In this document: one piece after another, positions 8,104-17,432 of the stretch
Numbering within the stretch: position 1 is the first letter of the stretch
Layout: every line of letters starts with the position of its first letter
DNA from: Streptomyces sp. NBC_00247
GTDB lineage: Bacteria > Actinomycetota > Actinomycetes > Streptomycetales > Streptomycetaceae
Assembly (NCBI RefSeq): GCF_036188265.1
Contig: NZ_CP108093.1
Span: forward strand, 3,113,001 to 3,177,000
Direction of reading: 5' to 3'
DNA: 64,000 nucleotides
Notes under the pieces: model-generated
Told to the model about the DNA's origin: nothing
The model's database searches: none
Seen by the model: only the letters and a program-made list of their open reading frames with translations
Translations under genes and position numbers: made by a program

Positions 8104-9183
8104 TCAGGAGCCGGCCATGGAAGCCGCCAGCGATTCGGCGATCTGGGCCACATTCAGGGCCCCGCCTTTTCGCAGGTTGTCCCCGCAGAGGAACATCTCC
8201 AGACCCTGCGGGTCGTCCAGGGAGCGGCGTACCCGGCCGACCCAGGTGGGGTCGGTGCCCACCACGTCCGCCGGGGTCGGGAAGTCGCCTGCGGCGGGGC
8301 TGTCGAAGAGGACGACGCCGGGGGCGGTGGCCAGGATCTCGTGCGCCCGGTCGACGGTGACCTCGTTCTCGAAGCGCGCGTGGACGGACATCGAGTGCGT
8401 GGTGACGACGGGGACGTACACGCAGGTGATGGCGGTACGCAGTTGGGGCAGGCCGAGGATCTTGCGGCATTCGTCGCGGATGGAGAGTTCCTCGGAGGAC
8501 CAGCCGTCGCCCGCGTCCGTGCCGGCCCAGGGCACGACGTTCAACGCGACGGGGGCGGGGAACGGGCTGGTGGGCCGGTCGCCGAGGGCGCGGCGTACGT
8601 CTCCGGGGCGGGTGCCCAGCTCCGTACCGGCGGCGAGGCCGGCGGCCACGAGGCCGAGTTCCTCGCGCAGGGCGGCGACACCGTCGCGGCCCCGGCCGCT
8701 CACGGCCTGGTAGGTGGAGACGGTCAGTTCGCGGAGGCCGAAGGCGGCGTGCAGTGCGCCCACCGGAACGATCAGCGAGAGGGTGGTGCAGTCCGGTGAG
8801 GCGACGATTCCGCGCGGGCGGGTGCGGGCCGCGTGCGGGTTGACCTCGGGGACGACCAGGGGCACGTCTTGGTCGAGGCGGAAGGCGGCGGAGCCGTCGA
8901 CCACGGCTGCGCCCCGGGACGCGGCGACGGGCGCCCAGAGGGCCGCGACCTTTGCGGGCACCAGGAAGACGGCGATGTCGACGCCGTCGAAGGCGTCCTC
9001 GGTGATCGGGAGGACTTCCTTCTCCTCGCCGCGCACGGCCAGCTTGCGGCCGGCCGAACGCGGTGAGGCGATCAGCTTCACCTCGCCCCAGACGTCCGCG
9101 TGCTGCGAAAGGATCTGGAGCATGACGCCGCCGCTCGCCCCGGTCGCACCGACGACCGCGAGCGAGGGACGGCGTGCGGTCAT
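8104..9183 (-). CDS. asd: Aspartate-semialdehyde dehydrogenase
   Basis: A 359-residue NADPH-dependent enzyme that reduces beta-aspartyl phosphate to aspartate semialdehyde in the path to lysine/diaminopimelate, methionine and threonine. The N-terminal Rossmann motif is [10 protein letters not shown] (10-19). The active-site Cys is Cys132 in SPDCTTL and the likely general-base His is His263 in VTTHS; the substrate-binding EE segment is [10 protein letters not shown] (229-238). The length matches the family. Its start overlaps the stop of ask by the ATGA arrangement at 9180-9183, so aspartate kinase and this enzyme, which catalyse consecutive steps, are translationally coupled. Confidence 0.95.
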   Translation of the reverse strand: MTARRPSLAVVGATGASGGVMLQILSQHADVWGEVKLIASPRSAGRKLAVRGEEKEVLPITEDAFDGVDIAVFLVPAKVAALWAPVAASRGAAVVDGSAAFRLDQDVPLVVPEVNPHAARTRPRGIVASPDCTTLSLIVPVGALHAAFGLRELTVSTYQAVSGRGRDGVAALREELGLVAAGLAAGTELGTRPGDVRRALGDRPTSPFPAPVALNVVPWAGTDAGDGWSSEELSIRDECRKILGLPQLRTAITCVYVPVVTTHSMSVHARFENEVTVDRAHEILATAPGVVLFDSPAAGDFPTPADVVGTDPTWVGRVRRSLDDPQGLEMFLCGDNLRKGGALNVAQIAESLAASMAGS

Positions 9184-9701
9184 CGGCCGGTGCCTCCGTA
9201 GACGACGGCCTCGTCGGAGTCGCTGTCGAGACCGAAGGCGGTGTGCACGGCGCGCACGGCCTCGTTGACGTCGTCGGCGCGGGTGACGACCGAGATGCGG
9301 ATCTCGGAGGTCGAGATCAGCTCGATGTTCACACCGGCGTCGGAGAGCGCCTCGAAGAATCCGGCGGTGACGCCCGGGTTCGTCTTCATGCCCGCGCCGA
9401 CCAGCGAGATCTTGGCGATCTGGTCGTCGTAGCGCAGCGAGTCGAAGCCGATGGTGCCCTTGGCCCGCTCCAGGGCGTCGATGGCCTTGCGGCCCTCGGC
9501 CTTGGGAAGGGTGAAGGAGATGTCCGTCAGCCCCGTCGCGGCGGCGGAGACGTTCTGCACCACCATGTCGATGTTGACTTCCGCGTTGGCGATGGTGCGG
9601 AAGATCGCGGCGGCCTCGCCCGGCTTGTCGGGGACGCCGACGACGGTGATCTTGGCCTCGGAGACGTCATGGGCGACTCCGGAGATGATCGCGTGCTCCA
9701 C
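9180..9701 (-). CDS. Probable nested beta subunit of aspartate kinase
   Basis: Inside ask an in-frame GTG at codon 251 (9699-9701) is preceded at suitable spacing by a purine-rich AAGGGGA motif. Translation from it gives a 173-residue protein that holds the two regulatory ACT domains (starting [17 protein letters not shown]). Overlapping alpha and beta products from one gene are known for the aspartate kinases of Corynebacterium and other actinobacteria, and the start corresponds in position to those. That it is used here is inference from the ribosome binding site and the family pattern. Confidence 0.6.
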   Translation of the reverse strand: MEHAIISGVAHDVSEAKITVVGVPDKPGEAAAIFRTIANAEVNIDMVVQNVSAAATGLTDISFTLPKAEGRKAIDALERAKGTIGFDSLRYDDQIAKISLVGAGMKTNPGVTAGFFEALSDAGVNIELISTSEIRISVVTRADDVNEAVRAVHTAFGLDSDSDEAVVYGGTGR

Positions 9702-10451
9702 CTGCTGGTCCCCTTGCGGCTCGTTGCTGACCCAGGTACCGCGCAGTCCGGAGAAGGACGAGCGGACGTGGATCGGGATGTTGTATCGGCGTGCGTACTC
9801 GACGCAGCGGTGCAGCAGCACCTTGGAGCCGGACGCGGCCAGCTCCAGCATGTCCTCGAAGGAGATCCACTCGATCTTCTGGGCCTTCTTGACGACCCGG
9901 GGGTCGGCGGTGAAGACGCCGTCCACGTCGGTGTAGATCTCGCAGACCTCGGCTTCCAGCGCCGCGGCGAGGGCGACGGCGGTGGTGTCGGACCCACCGC
10001 GGCCGAGGGTGGTGATGTTCTTGCCCTCCTGGCTCACGCCCTGGAACCCGGCGACGATGGCGATGTTGCCTTCGTCGATCGAGGTCCGGATGCGGCCGGG
10101 CGTGACATCGATGATGCGCGCCTTGTTGTGGACGGAGTCGGTGATGACACCGGCCTGGCTGCCCGTGAACGACTGGGCCTCGTGGCCCAGGTTTTTGATC
10201 GCCATCGCCAGCAGGGCCATGGAGATCCGCTCTCCGGCGGTCAGTAGCATGTCGAACTCACGCCCGGCAGGCATCGGAGACACCTGTTCGGCGAGATCGA
10301 TCAGCTCGTCCGTCGTGTCGCCCATCGCGGACACCACGACAACCACCTGGTTGCCGCTCTTCTTGGCATCGACGACTCGCTTGGCGACGCGCTTGATGCC
10401 CTCGGCATCGGCTACGGATGAGCCTCCGTACTTCTGCACGACCAGGCCCAC
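9180..10451 (-). CDS. ask: Aspartate kinase (alpha subunit)
   Basis: A 423-residue aspartokinase that phosphorylates aspartate, the committed step of the aspartate-family amino acid pathway. The N-terminal catalytic domain starts with the family signature [11 protein letters not shown] (5-15); the LLTAGERIS and [11 protein letters not shown] blocks bind aspartate and ATP. Two ACT domains form the C-terminal third and normally sense lysine plus threonine. The GTG start at 10449-10451 has a good upstream GAGGAGC. Downstream asd overlaps by 4 bp. The length and ACT layout match the concerted-feedback type of actinobacteria; the sequence alone does not show the feedback pattern. Confidence 0.95.
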   Translation of the reverse strand: MGLVVQKYGGSSVADAEGIKRVAKRVVDAKKSGNQVVVVVSAMGDTTDELIDLAEQVSPMPAGREFDMLLTAGERISMALLAMAIKNLGHEAQSFTGSQAGVITDSVHNKARIIDVTPGRIRTSIDEGNIAIVAGFQGVSQEGKNITTLGRGGSDTTAVALAAALEAEVCEIYTDVDGVFTADPRVVKKAQKIEWISFEDMLELAASGSKVLLHRCVEYARRYNIPIHVRSSFSGLRGTWVSNEPQGDQQVEHAIISGVAHDVSEAKITVVGVPDKPGEAAAIFRTIANAEVNIDMVVQNVSAAATGLTDISFTLPKAEGRKAIDALERAKGTIGFDSLRYDDQIAKISLVGAGMKTNPGVTAGFFEALSDAGVNIELISTSEIRISVVTRADDVNEAVRAVHTAFGLDSDSDEAVVYGGTGR

Positions 10452-10522
10452 GTGCGCTCCTCGCTCATTCCGTTACTGCGGTCGGCTCAGTTTAACGAGC
10501 GGCCCGGAATCTCCCCGTCCTT

Positions 10523-10556
10523 ACCAGATGGTGAGATGTCCCGCCCACCACCTGGT
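10523..10556. promoter_or_regulatory. Imperfect inverted repeat upstream of ask
   Basis: Arms ACCAGATGGTG and CACCACCTGGT pair over 11 bp with one mismatch around a 12-nt spacer, about 70-105 bp before the ask start and 137 bp after the stop of the LamG gene. It may be an operator of ask or a weak terminator for the LamG gene; the sequence does not decide. Confidence 0.35.
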
Positions 10557-10692
10557 CCGGCGTGTCGACCCGGGCCGCTCGTACGGGGCCTATGCCCACC
10601 TCACCGGCCGTCACGCGCGTCTGTGGTCCAGCCCACACGTTCCGTACCGGCTCCGCAAGCCGGGAACGCCTCGCGCCCGAACCCGCACGGGG

Positions 10693-12846
10693 TCACCCGA
10701 AGCCGAGGTCGCGGACCTCGAGGCCCGGGAGCGCTCCGTCGAACACGTGGATGTCGTCCACCGAACCCCGCAGGTACGAGCCCCAGCCGCCCTGCACCGG
10801 GCCCCGACCGATCTGGAGGCCGCCGGTGCTCGTCCAGCCGGAACGGAAGGCCACGCTCGCACCGGTCTCCTGGGCGTCCACGTACAGCGCGACCCGGCCG
10901 TTCACCGTGTCGTGCACCACTCCCACCCGGTGCAGGCCGCCGGGCGGGGCAGCGGCGCTCACGGTCGTCACCTCGGCTTCGGGGGTCCCCGCGTGAGAGA
11001 CGCGCAGTTCCCACTGCTGGGTGGCGGGCACGTAGCGGACCTCGAAGGCCGCCGTTCCGTCGTCGTTGCCCTGGGAGAAGAGCGTCATGGCGGCGTCGTC
11101 GGCGGTCACGTGGTCGAGCATGACGACGGCCGCGACGGTGTAGCTGCGGGCGGTGTCGACGACCGGCTGGGCGGTGGCGGCGTAGTCGTCCACCCCGTCG
11201 AGCGCGAGGTCGGCGTAGCCCCGAAGGGGGTCCTTGTCCGGGAAGCACTCCGGGTAGAGATCACACCAGTCGTCCGGCGACGGCCACCGGTAGAGGTGAG
11301 CGCCCCCCTCCAGGCTCAGCGGCTGGTCCGCGCCCACCGATGAGGGGGTCTTGCCCTCCGTGCCGGTCTCCATCGACCAACGGGCGGTCTCCGTCGCCCG
11401 GACCACCTCGACCAGGGCGAGCTGGGTGATCTCGGCGGGCACGACGACCCGGTCCCAGGCCCGGAGGTCGCCGATCTCGCCCTGCCAGCGGTCGCGGTAT
11501 CCGGCCTTGCCCCGTGCGCGGCCGATCTGGAAGGCACCGGTCACCCGGGCCGGGTCGATCGCGGCGGGAATGCCCGTTTCCTTCCCGTTGACGTAGAGGT
11601 GCGCGAGGCCGGTCTCGGCGTCGTACAGCCCGAGGACGTAGGACCAGCTGTCGGCCTCCGGGGTGCCGCCGGTGACACGGTGTGCGCCCGCCCCGAAGGA
11701 CCACTGTGCGCCGTCGTCACCGGGCCGCAGGCCGAGGGTGAAGGCGGGGGCGCCGTCGGCGTCCTGGGAGGCGACGGTCATGGTGCGGTCGGTGGCGCCG
11801 GGGCGTACCCAGCCGCCCACGGCGAAGGTCTTGGTGGTGTCCACGACCGGTGCGCCCGGGGTGAGGAAGCCGTGGCCGGTACCGTCGAGCGAGACGGTGG
11901 AGGTCAGCGCGGTGCCTTCCGGCGCGGGTGCTCCGAACACGGCGCCGGTTCCGGCGCGTGCGGCCGTTCCGCTGACCGCTGCGGCGGACCGGGTGCCCGC
12001 CACGTCGGCGAGCTGCCACTCGGCGACAGGGGCGCTCGCGAACGACGGATAGAAGTTGTAGTTGGTCGTGCCGCTGCCGTGTCCCGCCTTGTCGAACGCC
12101 TCGACCTCGAGCCTTTGATTCGAATCCGTGGCGAGCAGGCGCACTTCCGCCGTGTGCTCCGGGCCCGTTGCAGCGACGTGCACACCGGGGTACCCCAGGA
12201 GCGTGTAGCGGTAAGAGACGACGTCGTCGTCCACCGGGGACGAGAACCGGAAGGTGCCGTACGTACCCACTCCCCCGCTGCGGAACACGTTCTCGGGGAA
12301 CTCCGCAGAGGTCACCACCGGGGCCTGCGGCGCCACGGTGTCGATGACGAACTCGCAGGCACTCGTGCCCTCGTCGCTCCATTCGGACACGGCGGTGCCG
12401 TCGTGGGCACGTACGTGCCAGGAGATGACGGTGTCGGCGGGCAGGGGGCCGTCGAAGGAGGTGTCCCAGGAGAACGTGGAGCCGGACGGCAGGTAGGGGG
12501 AGGCGACGTCACGGAGCCGCTGTTCCACTCCGTCCGGGTCGGTCCACCACACTTCGAACTCGGCGTTGACGGTGTCGTCCCGGCCGGGGGCGTTGTCCTC
12601 GGCCGGGTCGTTGAGTACGGCGTGCAGCGCCGGTGCCCACGTCACGACGGGACGGTCCGCGCCCGAGACGCAGGGCTTTGAACCGGTCTCCAGGTCGGCC
12701 GCGCCCGGCTGGAGCGGTGGCAGGTTGTCCACAGCGACGGCCACCCCCGAGGCCGTCAACGCGAGTACGGCTCCGCAGGCCGCTCCTGCGAGCCACCGTG
12801 AACCGCCTCTCCCCACGAAGTGTCTCCGTCTGATGCTCTCCGGCAT
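10693..12846 (-). CDS. Secreted LamG-domain protein
   Basis: A 717-residue exported protein. After basic residues (SIRRRHFVGRGG) a hydrophobic stretch (WLAGAACGAVLALTASGVAVAVD) serves as signal peptide or anchor. Then come two fibronectin/Ig-like beta segments (about 70-260, with WWTDPDGVEQ and SWHVRAHDG) and two concanavalin-like LamG/Laminin-G-3 modules (about 300-470 and 540-710). Each has the hallmark VGGWV or VAAVVML strand, WSYVLGLYD and LYVNGKETG-type turns and a final D-RAWDRV/D-IHVFDG strand. The ATG at 12844-12846 was chosen for its GGGGAGGGG ribosome binding site. Such modules bind carbohydrates or surface proteins; no catalytic domain is visible. It is monocistronic. Confidence 0.85.
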   Translation of the reverse strand: MPESIRRRHFVGRGGSRWLAGAACGAVLALTASGVAVAVDNLPPLQPGAADLETGSKPCVSGADRPVVTWAPALHAVLNDPAEDNAPGRDDTVNAEFEVWWTDPDGVEQRLRDVASPYLPSGSTFSWDTSFDGPLPADTVISWHVRAHDGTAVSEWSDEGTSACEFVIDTVAPQAPVVTSAEFPENVFRSGGVGTYGTFRFSSPVDDDVVSYRYTLLGYPGVHVAATGPEHTAEVRLLATDSNQRLEVEAFDKAGHGSGTTNYNFYPSFASAPVAEWQLADVAGTRSAAAVSGTAARAGTGAVFGAPAPEGTALTSTVSLDGTGHGFLTPGAPVVDTTKTFAVGGWVRPGATDRTMTVASQDADGAPAFTLGLRPGDDGAQWSFGAGAHRVTGGTPEADSWSYVLGLYDAETGLAHLYVNGKETGIPAAIDPARVTGAFQIGRARGKAGYRDRWQGEIGDLRAWDRVVVPAEITQLALVEVVRATETARWSMETGTEGKTPSSVGADQPLSLEGGAHLYRWPSPDDWCDLYPECFPDKDPLRGYADLALDGVDDYAATAQPVVDTARSYTVAAVVMLDHVTADDAAMTLFSQGNDDGTAAFEVRYVPATQQWELRVSHAGTPEAEVTTVSAAAPPGGLHRVGVVHDTVNGRVALYVDAQETGASVAFRSGWTSTGGLQIGRGPVQGGWGSYLRGSVDDIHVFDGALPGLEVRDLGFG

Positions 12847-12986
12847 GTCCGCCGCCCCTCCCCGGTCCTCCACCCGTGATGATCACGAGTCGAGGGAGGC
12901 TACCAACGCTCGCTGACGGGCGCTCAGAATTTCGATGCACGCCACACGGGAAGATCTCGCAGGTCAGCGGAAGATCGGCGATTCCC

Positions 12987-14249
12987 TCACCTCCGGCGCG
13001 GTACCGGCACCGCCATCGGGCGCCCCGACGCCGCGCGCAGTTCCGCGACCCGGGCGGCGACGTCCGGCTGCTGCCGGGGGCGTGCGAGGAAGGTGTCGGG
13101 GACGTCGCCGGTGGCACCGCTCGCCTCGTCGCGGTCGATGTCGGCGCGGCAGTCCGCGCAGATCCCGTCGACCAGGGTGGTGGTGGTCTCGTCCTCGTCG
13201 CAGAAGAGGCACATCATCACGGCCCCGGCGATCTCCTCGTGCGCCGGGTACGACGCGTGCGGGCCGGGCTGCTGGGTGGGCGGCATCTTGTTCTCCAGTC
13301 GTTTACGCAGGAAGGCGACGGCGGAATGCACCGACGCCGGGAGCCCCGCCGCGAGGGCGTGGGCGATCCGGTCGCGGTCCACGCCCCGGTCCAGCCACTC
13401 GCCGACCAGGGGTTCCAGCTCCACGCACTCACCGTCGGAGAGCTGGAGCCGGGGGTCGCGGGCGCCGAGCGCGGCGAGTACGTCGTACGCCGGGGAGCGC
13501 GGCGCCCTCGACCCGGCCTCCCGGGCCAGGGCGGCGGCGGAGCCGGGCGGCGGGGCGTCCATCCGGCCCGCCATCAGGTCGCCGAGCGAGGCGAACACAG
13601 AGGCGGCACCATCGGGGAGTTCAGCCGTGGGGAGCCCGGCAGCGGGGAACCCGGCGGGCGGCGGGACCGCACCGGTGGCCGGCTCGATCGGGGCCCCCGC
13701 ATCCGCCGGCCGCGCGGAGTGCCAGGGCGCCGCGCCCGGCACCCGCGCGCCCGGGACCTCCGCGTGCGGAGCGCCCGCGCTCGGGGCATCCACCTCCGGA
13801 ACCCCCGCAGGGGGCACCGTCGTCGGGGCGGCCGGCTGGCCGGTCACGTCGATGCCGCGCACGAACCGTACGAGCTCCGCCCACCAGGCCGCGTTCCGCG
13901 CGGTACGGGAGAAGTACGTCCGGGTCACCCAGTGCCTGGTGCCGTTGACGCCGGTCAAGTGGACCTTGATGCGACGGAGATGGCCTTCACGGGTCAGCCG
14001 GTCGAGGGCGCTGCGGCAGGCCTGCTGGCCGTAGTCGGGGAGCTCCTCGGCGAGGGTCTTGTAGCCGATCGCGGCACCTTCGGGCAACCGGTCGATGTAC
14101 GCACCGATGGCCGCCTCCCGGGGCGCCAGGTGCCTGAAGTCGCGGGCATGCCGGGGCGCTTGGTCGGGTGCGTGGCGCTTGCCGTACCCGGCTTTCGCCA
14201 TGGGATGGGCAGGTGGGCGCAGGGCGGCACTAATGTTGGCGCTAGCCAT
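12987..14249 (-). CDS. Winged-helix (MarR-like) protein with C-terminal zinc ribbon
   Basis: A 420-residue protein. Its N-terminal third has a winged-helix pattern (REAAIGAYIDRL, then AIGYKTLAEEL, CRSALDRLTREGHLRRIKV), as in MarR-like or replication-associated wHTH proteins. A Pro/Ala-rich linker follows. The C-terminal part contains a compact helical segment (VGEWLDRGVDRDRIAHALAAGLP) and a zinc-ribbon-like pair of CxxC motifs (CLFC and CADC) separated by about 16 residues. It is probably a DNA-binding protein; target and role are unknown. The ATG at 14247-14249 (MASANIS) has GAGAGG upstream; the longer open frame to 14390 reads poorly. No operon partner. Confidence 0.75.
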   Translation of the reverse strand: MASANISAALRPPAHPMAKAGYGKRHAPDQAPRHARDFRHLAPREAAIGAYIDRLPEGAAIGYKTLAEELPDYGQQACRSALDRLTREGHLRRIKVHLTGVNGTRHWVTRTYFSRTARNAAWWAELVRFVRGIDVTGQPAAPTTVPPAGVPEVDAPSAGAPHAEVPGARVPGAAPWHSARPADAGAPIEPATGAVPPPAGFPAAGLPTAELPDGAASVFASLGDLMAGRMDAPPPGSAAALAREAGSRAPRSPAYDVLAALGARDPRLQLSDGECVELEPLVGEWLDRGVDRDRIAHALAAGLPASVHSAVAFLRKRLENKMPPTQQPGPHASYPAHEEIAGAVMMCLFCDEDETTTTLVDGICADCRADIDRDEASGATGDVPDTFLARPRQQPDVAARVAELRAASGRPMAVPVPRRR

Positions 14250-14689
14250 GACGGATCGAATCCTCTCGATCTGGTTGCGGTCAGACCCCGGGTCGGTGTT
14301 GCCACACCGCCGGGGTCGTCCGTTTTCTGAGGTTTGAGGTTGCTCATCGCGAACGTAGAGCTTCACTACGCTCCGGCGCAAGCCGATCACGGAAAGCCAC
14401 CCTCAGGTGTCATCCGCGCTCCCGTCCCCCTCCGGCCGCACCCCATCCGCGCCCGGACGCGCGGGCCTTGGCGGGAAGGGAGGGTGGGTGGGTGGGATTG
14501 AACCTGACCACCCATTCCTACAAAAGGCGGCTCGGAGTTCGAGGCTCGGAGCCCGCAACTCGGAGCCCGGGGCTCGGGGCTTGAGCTCCGGGCGGACCTG
14601 CGAAAACACCGTCAGATTCGAACGGCAACCAACTGCCCTGGAAATCACTCGTCCGTGGGGCGGGGGGCGACACATGTTCCGAATGACCG
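14250..14689. other. 440-bp intergenic region
   Basis: No gene is supported here. About 14330-14400 is the likely promoter region of the winged-helix gene. Around 14527-14590 the words CTCGGAG and CCCGGGGCTCGGGG recur in a short imperfect repeat array (GCTCGGAGTTCGAG, GCTCGGAGCCC, CTCGGAGCCC). The GGGATTGAAC word near 14493 resembles a tRNA T-loop by chance but no cloverleaf can be built around it. Confidence 0.4.
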
Positions 14690-15694
14690 TCAGGAGAGCG
14701 CCCACCGGGGCGGATGCTCCCCATCGGCCGGGCAGACGAAGACCATCAGGTCCCGGTCCCGGCCGAAGCGGAGCCGGGTGGGCCGGATCACGGCATCGCC
14801 GCCCCGGATCGACATCCCGACCCGGCTCGATGCCCCGTCCCGCCGGAACCGGTCGCGGTCCTCCAGCGGCACCCAGCTACAGGAAGGCCCCTGCGTCTCG
14901 TAGCCCTCGGCGGTCAGCAGCAGGCGCATCGGGGCCCCGCACGAGGCGCATTCGACGACCATCGGCCCCGTCGAGGCCCAACTGGGAAAGCCACCGACCC
15001 GCCAGCCGGGCGGTATCGAGAGGTCGTACTGGTAGCTGAGGGCGTCCGGACCGTGTTCCCGCTCCTGCGCCTCGTCCCAGGCGTCGATGCGCGCGATCGA
15101 CTCGGCGGGCAGCGAGCCCTCTTCCGCCCAGGGATAGGTGTCCACCTCCTCCGGGTGCAGGACGCACGGCTCGGGAAGCTCGTGCTCCCAGCGGAGCAGG
15201 GCCACTTCGGGTGGTGCGGTGAGGAACCGCCCCGCTCGCTCGGCCTCCTCGGCCCGTCGCCAGTGCAGGCGGTAACGGGGTTCGTGGTGCGGCCCGTGGG
15301 CGAGGGGACAACGGAAGAGCTGCACCAGGTCGGCGCCGCCGGGCCCTGCCGCCAGCCCCGGGACGTCACGGCGGAAGAGTTGGGCGAGCCCGACGAACGG
15401 GACGGGCCCGTCCGCTCCGACGCGGGGCCACGGTCGGCCGGACGGGGGCACACCCGCAGCCCGCGCCCTGCGGATCTCGTCCGGCGCATACCCCTCCGCC
15501 TCCGGCAGGTGCGGCTCGCGGCAGACCGGCCACGCATCGCCGTCCGGCCACAGCATCGGCCCGCCGACATGGCTGTCCCGCGCACCGGGGCGCCCCGGCC
15601 TGGGGTGCAGACGCGTCGTCCGGCCCCGCCACGCGGCCAGTTCGGGGAACACCGCCTCCACGGACACCGGCCTGCCCGGCGTGGTCCTCTTCAT
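14690..15694 (-). CDS. DUF1963 domain-containing protein (YwqG-like)
   Basis: A 334-residue soluble protein. The start at 15692-15694 (MKRTTPGRPVSVEAVFPEL) was chosen because upstream residues of the open frame are a shadow of the divergent TetR region. It shows the DUF1963 pattern: a Gly/Pro-rich SHVGGPMLWPDG near the N-terminus, PFVGLAQLFRRDVPGL, alternating hydrophobic strands with WAEEGSLP, and a C-terminal GDAVIRPTRLRFGRDRDLMVFVC strand. A CASCGAP motif (two Cys) sits about 60 residues before the end. Proteins of this family are uncharacterised; some are found beside immunity-like genes. No function can be assigned from context. Confidence 0.8.
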   Translation of the reverse strand: MKRTTPGRPVSVEAVFPELAAWRGRTTRLHPRPGRPGARDSHVGGPMLWPDGDAWPVCREPHLPEAEGYAPDEIRRARAAGVPPSGRPWPRVGADGPVPFVGLAQLFRRDVPGLAAGPGGADLVQLFRCPLAHGPHHEPRYRLHWRRAEEAERAGRFLTAPPEVALLRWEHELPEPCVLHPEEVDTYPWAEEGSLPAESIARIDAWDEAQEREHGPDALSYQYDLSIPPGWRVGGFPSWASTGPMVVECASCGAPMRLLLTAEGYETQGPSCSWVPLEDRDRFRRDGASSRVGMSIRGGDAVIRPTRLRFGRDRDLMVFVCPADGEHPPRWALS

Positions 15695-15765
15695 GGGCCG
15701 ACCGTACGGGCCGGGCCCCCCACCGCGCCCGGATTCCGCCGGCCCTTCCGGAGCGAGCCGGAGCC

Positions 15766-16401
15766 TCAGCCCTGCCGCAGGGCCTCCGCCGCGATCCGCA
15801 ACGCCTCGCGCGCGACCTCGTCCAGGGCGCGGTCCGAGCGCTCCGGATTCCAGGCGTAGTCCTCGGCGGCGACCCGCAGCGCGACGTTGATCATCGCGGC
15901 GGCGACCCGGGGCGCGAGTGCGTCCGGGGACTCCCCGGTGCGCTGGGCGATGGCTTCCGCGAGGACCGGCTCGGCTTCCAGATGGGTCTGGAGCCACACG
16001 GCCCGGAGCCCCGGTTCGGTGCGGGTGAGCCGCACCAGGCTGAGTACGTCCGCCGAACCGGCGGTCGGGCGCATGGTGTCGGGCCGCATGGCCTCCAGCG
16101 CGTCGATGAGCGGTTCGTGTCCGGAGCCCGCGCGGAGCGCCTCGGCGAGCGAGTCGACGCCGACCGCGAGCAGCGGCTGCACACACGCCTCCTTGGTCGG
16201 GAAGTACCGCCAGAGCGTGCGGGTCGAGACGCCGGCTTCTGCGGCGATCTCGTCGGCGGAGGTGGCCGCGACGCCCTTCTCCGCGAAAAGCCTCACCGCG
16301 ACCTCCGCGATCTCCAGCCGGGTGGCCGCCTTTCGGCGCTCGGTCAGGGGCGGGCGGCCCGGGCGGGCGGACCGCGCGGCAGAGGTCGGAGCGTCTCCCA
16401 T
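15766..16401 (-). CDS. TetR family transcriptional regulator
   Basis: A 211-residue repressor-type protein. The N-terminal TetR helix-turn-helix spans about residues 25-70 (TRLEIAEVAVRLFAEKGVAATSADEIAAEAGVSTRTLWRYFPTKE, given here as its known order of helices), and the C-terminal two-thirds form the helical ligand/dimer domain. It is transcribed divergently from the adjacent SDR oxidoreductase gene with about 110 bp between starts, and an inverted repeat lies in that space. It most likely represses the SDR gene and itself. The ligand is unknown. The ATG at 16399-16401 fits the family length. Confidence 0.9.
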   Translation of the reverse strand: MGDAPTSAARSARPGRPPLTERRKAATRLEIAEVAVRLFAEKGVAATSADEIAAEAGVSTRTLWRYFPTKEACVQPLLAVGVDSLAEALRAGSGHEPLIDALEAMRPDTMRPTAGSADVLSLVRLTRTEPGLRAVWLQTHLEAEPVLAEAIAQRTGESPDALAPRVAAAMINVALRVAAEDYAWNPERSDRALDEVAREALRIAAEALRQG

Positions 16402-16428
16402 GGGACCACCCTAACGATCTCCGCAATA

Positions 16429-16461
16429 TGGCGCGTAGCGACTTTCTGGCACCACGCGCCA
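16429..16461. promoter_or_regulatory. Candidate TetR operator within the SDR promoter
   Basis: An inverted repeat with perfect 8-bp arms TGGCGCGT (16429-16436) and ACGCGCCA (16454-16461), 17 nt apart, lies between the divergent starts. The right arm sits between a CTGGCA (16446-16451, -35-like) and a TACAGT (16470-16475, -10-like) 18 nt apart, so repressor binding would block the SDR promoter. Confidence 0.6.
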
Positions 16462-16509
16462 AAAAACCGTACAGTCCGAGAGGGAACATCCAGGCAAGGG
16501 AGCACCACC

Positions 16510-17274
16510 ATGAGCACCACCGACTTCCAGGACCGCAGCGTCGTCGTCACCGGCGCGGGCAGCGGCATCGGCCGGGCCACCGCCCTCCGGTTCGCCGCTC
16601 AGGGCGCGAAGGTCCTCGTCGCCGACCTGGACAAGGAGCGGGCCGGGCAGACCCTCGCCGACATCGCGGCGGACGGCGGCACGGCTGTCGTGGTGGTGGG
16701 CGACCTGAGCGAGCAGACCGTGGTGGACGAGGTCGTGCGCACCGCCGTGGAGACCTTCGGCGGCCTGGACGTGCTCGTCAACAACGCAGGGATCATGGAC
16801 TCCATGTCGGCGGCGGCGGACGTCACGGACTCCGAGTGGGAGCGGGTCATCCGCATCAACCTCACCGCGCCGTTCCTGCTGACCCGGGCCGCGCTCCCGC
16901 ACATGCTGGCGGCCGGAAAGGGCGCGATCGTGAACACCGCGTCGGAGGCGAGCCTGCGCGGCTCGGCCGCGGGCGCCGCGTACACCGCGTCGAAGCACGG
17001 AATCGCGGGCCTCACCAAGTCGACCGCCGTCATGTACCGCGCCCAGGGCGTGCGCACCAACGCCATCGCCCCGGGCGGCACCATCACCAACATCCAGGTG
17101 AACGCCGACCGCGACGCGCTCGGCCCGGCCGTCCTCGGCTCCTACATGGGCAACGTCGGCAAGCCGGCCACCGCCGAGGAGCAGGCCGCGGCGATCGTCT
17201 TCCTCGCCTCGGACGCGGCCAGCAACATCAACGGCGTGATCCTCGCCGTGGACAACGGCTGGTCGGCGGTCTGA
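16510..17274 (+). CDS. SDR family NAD(P)-dependent oxidoreductase
   Basis: A 254-residue classical short-chain dehydrogenase. It has the cofactor motif TGAGSGIG (about residues 13-20), an acidic residue at the end of strand 2 (VADLDKERA, favouring NAD(H)), the structural NNAG motif, and the catalytic YTASK (Tyr and Lys) preceded by SEASLRGS. The ATG at 16510 has AAGGGAG eight bases before it. It probably oxidises or reduces a small alcohol or ketone; substrate unknown. It is divergent from and probably controlled by the TetR gene, and ends before a perfect 11-bp hairpin. Confidence 0.92.
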   Translation: MSTTDFQDRSVVVTGAGSGIGRATALRFAAQGAKVLVADLDKERAGQTLADIAADGGTAVVVVGDLSEQTVVDEVVRTAVETFGGLDVLVNNAGIMDSMSAAADVTDSEWERVIRINLTAPFLLTRAALPHMLAAGKGAIVNTASEASLRGSAAGAAYTASKHGIAGLTKSTAVMYRAQGVRTNAIAPGGTITNIQVNADRDALGPAVLGSYMGNVGKPATAEEQAAAIVFLASDAASNINGVILAVDNGWSAV

Positions 17275-17288
17275 CCCGCCGGGCCCCG

Positions 17289-17313
17289 GCCCGCACCAGA
17301 GGCTGGTGCGGGC
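17289..17313 (+). terminator. Terminator hairpin after the SDR gene
   Basis: A perfect 11-bp stem (GCCCGCACCAG at 17289-17299 with its complement at 17303-17313) and a 3-nt loop, 14 bp after the SDR stop codon. Confidence 0.8.
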
Positions 17314-17342
17314 TACCGCGCCCCCGACACGGAGCCAGAAGC

Positions 17343-17412
17343 GGCCGGTGCGCGCTTCCGCGTCCCCGGCCCGCCGCCCGGACCGAGAGGCCGGTGCGCG
17401 CTTCCGCGTCCC
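17343..17412. repeat. 24-bp direct repeat pair
   Basis: Two perfect 24-bp copies beginning GGCCGGTGCGCGCTTCCGCG at 17343-17366 and 17389-17412, 46 bp apart; the terminator region just upstream contains a degenerate third relative. They lie between the convergent SDR and DUF5063 genes. Confidence 0.85.
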
Positions 17413-17432
17413 AGCCCCTCCGGCTCCGGCAG

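Noticed and set aside
14478..14510. tRNA-like GGGATTGAACC word
   Set aside because: No acceptor, D or anticodon stems can be formed around it on either strand.
17289..17412. Repeats after the SDR gene considered as a CRISPR-like array
   Set aside because: Only two perfect copies 46 bp apart; spacing and lack of a partial palindrome do not fit, and the first part is a terminator.
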